The translations under genes and the position numbers were made by a program. Of a stretch of DNA of 64,000 nucleotides, positions 1 through 5,620 are shown in pieces. Source of the stretch: Rhabdochlamydiaceae bacterium (GTDB taxonomy: Bacteria; Chlamydiota; Chlamydiia; Chlamydiales; Rhabdochlamydiaceae); contig JAIETG010000013.1 of the NCBI GenBank assembly GCA_019745395.1, forward strand, positions 62,001 through 126,000, in the 5' to 3' direction. A model generated the notes under the pieces. That model made no database searches and had not been told where the DNA came from. It saw only the letters and a list, made by a program, of their open reading frames with translations. Numbering within the stretch: position 1 is the stretch's first letter; the number at the start of each line of letters is the position of its first letter.

Positions 1-18
1 TTATTTAAAGGAGTTCGG

Positions 19-531
19 TTGAGCGAAGAACCATTTGATATTCGTTACACAAGAATTTTAGATATTTCTTATCTAAGAAGGTGGATTCAAGATCCAAAGG
101 TTCTGCGTTGGTTCTCGATGAGCACTCCAGAGGAAATTGAACAGGCTCTGGCGGTATGGATGAGTTTTGCTCGCTACAATGCCAGTTTAACAGCGGTAAT
201 TGATCGCGAGCCCTGTGGAGTTGCGACACTATTTTTACCATACTATAAAAAGACGATTCATCATTGCCTATTTAAGATCTGCGTGGCTCCTGAGTATCAG
301 GGAAGGGGGATCGGAAGCGCTTTGATCAAAAATATTAAACACTTAGCCAAAACGCAGTTTAATATGGAAGCGATTTATGCTGAATCGTTTGACGGCAACC
401 CGTTGATTCCTTTGCTGAAAAAGTTTGATTTTCATGAATTTGTCAAACAAGACAATTATGTGAAGACAGAAACGGGATATTTGGCTCGCGTTTTGCTCGA
501 GGCTGTCTTACAAGAGGGGCCCAGTTTATGA
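19..531 (+). CDS. GNAT-family N-acetyltransferase, first of tandem pair
   Basis: A 170-residue protein that starts with TTG after a good Shine-Dalgarno (AAGGAG at about 8-13). The acetyl-CoA-binding motif A of GNAT enzymes is visible as YQGRGIGSAL near residues 93-102, preceded by a beta-strand (KICVAP). The family transfers acetyl groups from acetyl-CoA to amines; the substrate here cannot be told. It overlaps the next gene by ATGA, and that gene is a clear paralog (shared WMS, SLTA and PCG segments at equal spacing), so the two are probably cotranscribed and arose by tandem duplication. Promoter and any further upstream gene lie outside the window. Certain as a gene, fairly sure of the fold, substrate unknown. 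Confidence 0.85.
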   Translation: MSEEPFDIRYTRILDISYLRRWIQDPKVLRWFSMSTPEEIEQALAVWMSFARYNASLTAVIDREPCGVATLFLPYYKKTIHHCLFKICVAPEYQGRGIGSALIKNIKHLAKTQFNMEAIYAESFDGNPLIPLLKKFDFHEFVKQDNYVKTETGYLARVLLEAVLQEGPSL

Positions 532-1046
532 GCGTATGGCCAAATTCTCTAACTATTCGTTTTACTGAAGAGCAAGATGCTCCTTATCTTAAAACCTGGC
601 TTAGTGATGCGGAAGTTTTAAAGGGATTCCCTTTGCAGGACGAAAAAGAAATCGATGATGCAATACGGATTTGGATGAGTTATGTGAGTAAAAAAAGCAG
701 CTTAACGGCTCTTTGGGATGGAGTTCCTTGTGGCTGTGCTCTTTTGAATCTGCAATCTTTTCAAAAACTAGCGCACACTTGCATTTTGACGATCATTGTA
801 GACAAAGAAAAGAGAGGTTGTGGAATAGGTACTATACTTTTATCAGAGCTCACAACCCTTGCTAAAGACGTCTTTCATATTGAAGTTCTTCATTTAGAAG
901 TCTACAAGGATAACCCTGCTATAAGGCTTTATCAAAGAGAAGGATTTAAAGTCTTTGGAGAGCAGCAGCGTTTTACTAAAGAAGGGGATGGGTACCGCTC
1001 AAAAATTTTTATGCAAAAGATCTTAAAAACAACACCATTTCATTAG
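528..1046 (+). CDS. GNAT-family N-acetyltransferase, second of tandem pair
   Basis: A 172-residue paralog of the preceding gene, starting at an ATG that overlaps its stop (ATGA), which suggests translational coupling. Motif A is RGCGIGTILL near residues 96-105; the C-terminal NPAIRLYQREGF segment is the typical last helix and strand of GNAT enzymes and is better conserved here than in the first copy. The first copy has diverged at that point (NPLIPLLKKFDF), so the two may differ in substrate. It is followed 14 bases later by the yebC-like gene, probably in the same operon. Confidence 0.87.
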   Translation: MSVWPNSLTIRFTEEQDAPYLKTWLSDAEVLKGFPLQDEKEIDDAIRIWMSYVSKKSSLTALWDGVPCGCALLNLQSFQKLAHTCILTIIVDKEKRGCGIGTILLSELTTLAKDVFHIEVLHLEVYKDNPAIRLYQREGFKVFGEQQRFTKEGDGYRSKIFMQKILKTTPFH

Positions 1047-1060
1047 GAAGGAATAAGATT

Positions 1061-1786
1061 ATGGCTGGACATAGCAAATGGGCCAATATAAAACATAGGA
1101 AAGGAAGAGCTGATCTGAAAAAGGGGAAGATGTTTTCTCGGGTGACAAAAGAGATCATCAGCGCAGTAAAACAAGGAGGCCCTGATCCTAAATCCAATCC
1201 CAAATTGCGAGTTGCTTTGCAAAAAGCTAAAGAGGTAAATCTTCCTAATGACAATATAGAGCGCAATATCAAAAAAGCCTCCTCTGCAGACCAAGCCGAT
1301 TTTATAGAAATGCAATACGAGCTATATGGTTACGGCGGAGTTGGGTTGCTTGTAGAAATTATGACGGATAATAAAAATCGGATCGCATCCGATATTCGCA
1401 TCGCTACCAACAAGAGAGGGGGAACTATTGCAAGTCCCGGAGCTGTGAAGTTCAATTTTGATCAAAAAGGGATTTTACGGTTGCCTAAGGGGTCATTTTC
1501 TGAAGATGATCTTTTCTTGTGGGCGTCAGAAGCTGGAGCTGAAGATTTTGAAGCAATAGAAGATGGATATGTGATCACAACGCCTCCAGATCTTCTTTAT
1601 GAAGTAAAAGAAATGCTCTTGGGACATAAAGTTTTAATAGAAGAGTCTAGCTTGGAAATGATTCCTAAAAATTATGTAGAATGTTCTGAAGAGCATGTCA
1701 AAGCAAATGAAGCTTTGATGGAGTGGTTAGAAGAGCTTGATGATGTCGATGTTGTTTATCATAATATGAAAGAGTGTATCAGTTAA
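1061..1786 (+). CDS. yebC: YebC/PmpR family transcriptional/translational regulator
   Basis: A 241-residue protein of normal length for the YebC/PmpR/TACO1 family. The N-terminus MAGHSKWANIKHRKGRAD is the family signature, and the later GPGA-like loop appears as ASPGAVKFNF near residue 125. Members have been described as DNA-binding regulators and, more recently, as ribosome-associated factors helping translation through proline stretches. A Shine-Dalgarno (GGAAGG) precedes the ATG. It closes a three-gene run with the two acetyltransferases. No terminator is obvious directly downstream. Confidence 0.96.
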   Translation: MAGHSKWANIKHRKGRADLKKGKMFSRVTKEIISAVKQGGPDPKSNPKLRVALQKAKEVNLPNDNIERNIKKASSADQADFIEMQYELYGYGGVGLLVEIMTDNKNRIASDIRIATNKRGGTIASPGAVKFNFDQKGILRLPKGSFSEDDLFLWASEAGAEDFEAIEDGYVITTPPDLLYEVKEMLLGHKVLIEESSLEMIPKNYVECSEEHVKANEALMEWLEELDDVDVVYHNMKECIS

Positions 1787-1800
1787 AGTTTTGTATTCTC

Positions 1801-1806
1801 TATAAT
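1801..1806 (+). promoter_or_regulatory. Possible -10 box upstream of the glycosyltransferase gene
   Basis: A perfect TATAAT lies 94 bases before the ATG at 1900. No convincing -35 is found 16-18 bases upstream, so this is only a weak promoter prediction. Confidence 0.35.
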
Positions 1807-1866
1807 CCGCAATTCTGGAATGCTGTGATTTGTGTCGGTTCGCGGGGATGTTAATTACTCAACAAT

Positions 1867-1882
1867 TCTCTCTACGGAGAGA
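1867..1882 (+). promoter_or_regulatory. UACG-tetraloop hairpin covering the ribosome binding site of the next gene
   Basis: TCTCTC and GAGAGA form a perfect 6-bp stem closed by a TACG loop (a UNCG-type tetraloop, known to be exceptionally stable in RNA). The right arm holds the purine-rich stretch GGAGAGAGG upstream of the ATG at 1900, so folding could limit ribosome access. The stem is seen in the sequence; its effect is inferred. Confidence 0.45.
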
Positions 1883-1899
1883 GGTATGGGAGAAAATCA

Positions 1900-3195
1900 A
1901 TGCAAGTGGCCTCTGTAGATAAGGTATATGTGGAGAAACCCAAGCTTGCTAAAAAGCGCGTTCTTGTGCTGATTAGCGAAGGCGGAGGAGGCCATAAAAT
2001 GGCTGGAGAGTCTTTAAAAGATATTCTCTCCTCGGAATACAACGTAGAAGTTGTCAATGTTTTTACTCAAATTATCTATCCCTTAGATTGGCTTAATGCT
2101 ATTACCTCTGGTCTCTATACGGCAGAAGATTTTTATAATTTTATGCTCCGTAAAGGGTATCATAAAGGTGTTCATGTGTATGCAACGGTCGGCAACAAGT
2201 ACATGAGCGCCAATCGTATGAGAATAGAGAAACTTTTTGAAAAATATCTTGTGAAAGCTTGGGACTCTTACGACTTAGTTATTTCTACAGTTCCTTTTAT
2301 TAATAGTGGAATTGCTAAAGCTCTACAAAAAAGAAAAATTCCTTTTCTCATTCTTCCGACAGATTTAGATACTTCTACCTTTTTTGCAGGTATGACAGAG
2401 AAGCAATTTAAAACAGATGATCCGATTGCTTTTGCTCTGCCTTATGATGATGTGGATTTAAGGAAAAAAGGATTGAAAAACTCTCCTATTCCCCGAGATA
2501 AAATCGTCATCAGTGGTTTTCCTGTTCGAGGAGCTTGCCAAAAAGAGTATTCTCCAGAAGCAATTCGCCTTTTAAAGTGTAAACATGGAATGAGAGATCA
2601 ACACCTTTCCATTACGCTCATTTTAGGGACCACTGGAAATCGTATGCTCCTAGAATATACGCAAGAACTTGCTAAGTTATCCAATGAGGATTTTTGTTTG
2701 CCATTACAGTTAAATATCTGTGTTGGACGCAATGAAAAGATCCGTAAAACCATTTTACAGTGGCTTTTAGACCAAGGAGGATCTGTTCTTTCTGAAAATG
2801 CGATTTTTACAACGGTCAAAGCTAAAAATGGACTGATTTTTCATTTGCGTAAATTTACAAAAGATCTGATTGAGATCATGGTGGGCTCTGATCTAATTAT
2901 TACCAAGACAGGGTCTTGTTCTGTAAATGAAGGCATCTATCTTGGAAGAAAGCTCTTGTTAGATAATACAGATACTTCTTCTGCTCGTTATCTTTTCTGG
3001 GAAACGTTTAACCTGTATTTTGTTCGCAAGCATGGGTTAGGGGACGTGTTTTATCAGCTTTCAGAAATGACGACACTTGTTCGTGTTCTTCTTCATGAAG
3101 ATTTAGGTCACCCGGTTGTATCCGGTGCATTTCCGCTTCCTGATTTTCGAGAGAATATCCAGAAAATTGTTACACGACTTGTGAATCCTTCCTAA
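1900..3195 (+). CDS. MGDG synthase-like glycosyltransferase (GT28 family)
   Basis: A 431-residue GT-B fold glycosyltransferase. The N-terminal domain has the MGDG-synthase motif EGGGGHKMA at residues 27-35, where processive diacylglycerol glycosyltransferases and MurG-like enzymes have S-x-G-x-GH. The C-terminal domain has TKTGSCSVNEGIYLG near residue 335, matching the nucleotide-sugar and acceptor region of GT28 enzymes (T-K-x-G-x-x-x-x-E). The expected activity is transfer of galactose or glucose from a UDP-sugar to diacylglycerol at the inner membrane. It stands alone between spacers. Sure of the family; lipid product not proven. Confidence 0.82.
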   Translation: MQVASVDKVYVEKPKLAKKRVLVLISEGGGGHKMAGESLKDILSSEYNVEVVNVFTQIIYPLDWLNAITSGLYTAEDFYNFMLRKGYHKGVHVYATVGNKYMSANRMRIEKLFEKYLVKAWDSYDLVISTVPFINSGIAKALQKRKIPFLILPTDLDTSTFFAGMTEKQFKTDDPIAFALPYDDVDLRKKGLKNSPIPRDKIVISGFPVRGACQKEYSPEAIRLLKCKHGMRDQHLSITLILGTTGNRMLLEYTQELAKLSNEDFCLPLQLNICVGRNEKIRKTILQWLLDQGGSVLSENAIFTTVKAKNGLIFHLRKFTKDLIEIMVGSDLIITKTGSCSVNEGIYLGRKLLLDNTDTSSARYLFWETFNLYFVRKHGLGDVFYQLSEMTTLVRVLLHEDLGHPVVSGAFPLPDFRENIQKIVTRLVNPS

Positions 3196-3200
3196 AAGAA

Positions 3201-3227
3201 TTCTCTATTCCAATAGAAGTTTTTTTC
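3201..3227 (+). terminator. Probable intrinsic terminator after the glycosyltransferase gene
   Basis: TTC-TATT pairs with AATA-GAA around a very small loop and is followed by seven T. The stem is short and has one bulge; position just after the stop codon supports the call. Confidence 0.5.
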
Positions 3228-3242
3228 ATCAGATACGCGCCA

Positions 3243-3268
3243 TCCTCCGTCTTTCAGGGCGGGGGAGA
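3243..3268. repeat. GC-rich hairpin resembling an IS200/IS605-type end
   Basis: TCCTCCG pairs with CGGGGGA (one G-T pair) around a loop TCTTTCAGGG. Hairpins of the form CCCCGTCCTTTAGGGCGGGG are typical of IS200/IS605-type ends and their RNAs. No tnpA or tnpB is present, so at most this is a solitary remnant. It is the only clearly GC-rich patch in this AT-rich spacer. Confidence 0.25.
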
Positions 3269-3382
3269 GTGCTTTTCAACATTCGTATTATATTATGGAG
3301 TTGTGAGTTTGATCCTTTAGACATGCTAGGTTTGGGAAAGGTGCTACTAGAAATGTTTCTTATTTCGAGCTTATTGGATAAA

Positions 3383-4807
3383 TTAAACGGAGGCAAATAG
3401 CTTTAATACAGTGTGTCTTTTATGAAGTGCTGTAGATTGGGAGAGTAAGTGAGTGTTTGTTTTTAGAAAATGTATTTTTTTTAACCGTTCTTTTATTTCA
3501 TATATAAATCTACGTACTTTGTTTAACTCTACTTCTAGGGTTTTATACCAAATTATAGCCACACCTGCTAGGGAAATTTCGATCGAAGGCGGGGTGTTTC
3601 TAGCGAAAAGTAGGAGTGATTGCATTTGTTCTTGTGAATATTTGTACATTGTTTCTGCAAGCTTAACGTCCATAAACAAATGAATAGGAAATTTTAGCAA
3701 ATCTTCCAATCGAGATTGAAGTTCTTCAAGATAGCATGAACTCATTTGATAGCATTCTTTAAAAATTTTTTGGTGTTTTATGGGATGTTCTGCAGCGCTG
3801 TTAATGATGAACTCTAATCCATCGATGCAATCATCTGCTTTGTATAAATGTTGCATGAATGAAGAGAGAGTTCCTTCAAAATTATTAGTAATTGGTGTTG
3901 CTTTTTTGAAGCGTCCTTCATTTACTAAGTCTTTTAAAATGTCGAAGGTCCATTGAATAAATAATTCCCAGTCTGCAAGATCAGAAGATAGTGGCGGGGG
4001 GGAAATGTTGAGTTTTTGCAGATGGTCTTTCAGGGATGTTAATGCGTTGCGCATGGCAACTACAGTGGAGACTGTAGAGAGATTTTGATTTTTTGATAAT
4101 GTGTCTCTTAATGTAATAAATACTACGAGAATGCTGCGCCAGTTTGGGACGAGCGATGGTAGTTCTCCGACTAAGCTGGTTAGTTGCTCTTTTTTTGCTA
4201 ATTGATATTGTTTTTGATTTCTGACTGTAAAGCAGGTTAGTAATCCTGCCTGAAAAAAAGAGTCTAAGGTGTCGGCTAAAGTTCGTTTGTTATACCCAAT
4301 TTCTACCGTGTCAGCTGCAGTAAGCGGTTTTGATTGTTGTGTTAGAAAAAATGTGGCTAGATCAGCTCTTGCGCCTACTCCAAAGAGAGCTCGTAAGCGA
4401 AGTCCTAGAAGAGCTGGTATTGTGCAATTGGGTGTTAGTGATTTTCCTTTTAGATTGACCTTCAAAGGGGCTATTTTGGTGAAAGTGGGCCATTTTGATT
4501 GCGAAATAGAATTTAAGGTTTCTGCAAATGCAGAAAAGGGAGTATGGATTTGTGGTCCTAGTTCTTCAAGTAGTGTTCGTAAGCGACTAATGGAAATGAA
4601 ACTATGAAATTTTGAGCACCAATCTAATGTTTCTTCTAGAAGTCGTGGGTCGGATTTTCCAAGAGTTGTTGTAAGTATGATAAGGGATTCCAAGTCTATA
4701 AAACAATCTTGGTATTGAGCGCTATCTCCTGCCACTCCTAAGGTGGTCCAAAGGCGCCAAGCTAAATTGGTAAATATACGATCCATTTGTTCTAGTGATG
4801 AGATCAT
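3383..4807 (-). CDS. Winged-helix protein, partner of an upstream nucleotidyltransferase
   Basis: A 474-residue protein of unknown function. The ATG at 4807 is chosen because AGGAGG lies 6 bases before it and it overlaps the preceding stop as TAATG; an earlier in-frame TTG at 4813 sits directly on the Shine-Dalgarno. Residues about 145-205 look like a winged helix: RADLATFFL, then LTAADTVEIGYNKRTLADTL, then FFQAGLL and a basic wing. The rest is predicted helical, without membrane segments. Winged-helix plus nucleotidyltransferase pairs occur in AbiE-type toxin-antitoxin loci, where the winged-helix protein is the repressor and antitoxin; here it is much longer and encoded second. Function as a regulator or antitoxin is inference. 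Confidence 0.7.
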   Translation of the reverse strand: MISSLEQMDRIFTNLAWRLWTTLGVAGDSAQYQDCFIDLESLIILTTTLGKSDPRLLEETLDWCSKFHSFISISRLRTLLEELGPQIHTPFSAFAETLNSISQSKWPTFTKIAPLKVNLKGKSLTPNCTIPALLGLRLRALFGVGARADLATFFLTQQSKPLTAADTVEIGYNKRTLADTLDSFFQAGLLTCFTVRNQKQYQLAKKEQLTSLVGELPSLVPNWRSILVVFITLRDTLSKNQNLSTVSTVVAMRNALTSLKDHLQKLNISPPPLSSDLADWELFIQWTFDILKDLVNEGRFKKATPITNNFEGTLSSFMQHLYKADDCIDGLEFIINSAAEHPIKHQKIFKECYQMSSCYLEELQSRLEDLLKFPIHLFMDVKLAETMYKYSQEQMQSLLLFARNTPPSIEISLAGVAIIWYKTLEVELNKVRRFIYEIKERLKKIHFLKTNTHLLSQSTALHKRHTVLKLFASV

Positions 4808-5373
4808 TAGCAACCTCCTAGTGCAACTAAAGCTTTGGAAAGATCTGTGGCAAACGCTGTTGATACATCATGTGTTTTGCACCAGTTTGCTGCGGTTTCA
4901 AGCTCTGTTTGGGTGGGTTTTAACGATTTCAAATCCTCGAAATGTTTGCTATGAGGTCCCTGATCTACCGATGCGTATAGTTTAAAACAAATCTGGTCAA
5001 ATCTGCCTGCTAAATGTAGAATTAGCCCGCTGTACTGATGTGTGCTCATCCGGTCTGCAAATCCTTCAGGTAAACCCATCAAAAACAAGTCGGAAGGGCC
5101 TGTATTAACCCAGTTTTCCCCCAATTGAAGAGCGGAACCCACTTCGTTAATTGCTTCAAGTAGTGGGATTGGCAAGTATTTTGCTGAAATAAAACAGCCA
5201 TTATCAATTAATGCTACTAAATCTACATCTTTTGTAGGGCGAAAAATCATTCCCAGGAGGAGGAGGCCTCCTCCGCCTATTGCGACTACCTCAAAATGTA
5301 AATGTCTATCAGAGAGTACGTTTCCCAAAACTGTGAGAGCTTGGTGTAGTGCTACTGAGTCGAATTGAGCCAT
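4807..5373 (-). CDS. Nucleotidyltransferase-fold protein (AbiEii/DUF6036-like)
   Basis: A 188-residue protein with a minimal nucleotidyltransferase signature: glycine-rich GGGG at residues 33-36 followed by RPTKDVDLV at 45-53, giving the R-x-T-x-D-x-D metal-binding pair (D49, D51). The arrangement fits the DUF6036 and AbiEii/MNT group of stand-alone nucleotidyltransferases, many of which are toxin or antitoxin components; some modify tRNA ends or AMPylate partners. The Shine-Dalgarno AAAGGAAA precedes the ATG. The stop overlaps the start of the winged-helix gene, so the two are coupled. A C9 run lies inside the predicted promoter spacer. The biochemical role is not known. Confidence 0.75.
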   Translation of the reverse strand: MAQFDSVALHQALTVLGNVLSDRHLHFEVVAIGGGGLLLLGMIFRPTKDVDLVALIDNGCFISAKYLPIPLLEAINEVGSALQLGENWVNTGPSDLFLMGLPEGFADRMSTHQYSGLILHLAGRFDQICFKLYASVDQGPHSKHFEDLKSLKPTQTELETAANWCKTHDVSTAFATDLSKALVALGGC

Positions 5374-5422
5374 TTAGTTTCCTTTCTTTTCGCGAGCTTT
5401 ATTCTCTCGTTTCGTTAGTTTT

Positions 5423-5451
5423 ATTTTATCGTTTCGGGGGGGGGAATTCAA
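5423..5451 (-). promoter_or_regulatory. Predicted promoter with a C9 run in its spacer
   Basis: On the minus strand TTGAAT (5451-5446) and TAAAAT (5428-5423) are exactly 17 bases apart, close to the sigma-70 type consensus. Nine of the 17 spacer bases are an uninterrupted C run (plus-strand G at 5436-5444). Gain or loss of one C would change the spacer to 18 or 16. The nucleotidyltransferase start is 50 bases downstream. The promoter is inferred from sequence only. Confidence 0.6.
5436..5444. repeat. Mononucleotide run G9 in a promoter spacer
   Basis: Nine consecutive G on the plus strand (C on the transcribed minus-strand promoter), the longest G/C run I noticed in the window; it sits between the -35 and -10 boxes of the nucleotidyltransferase module. 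Confidence 0.92.
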
Positions 5452-5565
5452 GTGTTTTATTTTGAGAAAATTTAACGTCTTAAAATTAAAAGACATAAAA
5501 TCATTTGCGTAGTGGTGTTTTAGAAAGGTAAAAGAGATTTGATGGAGGTGAATGGTAAAAGTGAT

Positions 5566-5607
5566 AAATCCCTCTTAGATGGTTCTGAAACGATCTAAGG
5601 GGGATTT
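5566..5607 (-). terminator. Hairpin terminator after the ptr gene
   Basis: Arms 5566-5580 and 5593-5607 form a 15-bp stem with one mismatch (AAATCC...CTTAGAT against ATCTAAG...GGATTT) around a 12-base loop, 14 bases past the ptr stop. The T-run on the minus strand is weak (ATTTATCACTTTTA). Confidence 0.6.
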
Positions 5608-5620
5608 AGTGGCGAAGGGG

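Noticed and set aside
4269-4607. Plus-strand frame of 112 codons opposite the winged-helix gene
   Set aside because: Shadow frame with unusual Arg/Ser composition, no Shine-Dalgarno, and the opposite strand has a clear coupled gene.
5566-5607. Inverted repeat near ptr as a recombination site
   Set aside because: Position just after the ptr stop and stem-loop form fit a terminator better; no second copy was seen.
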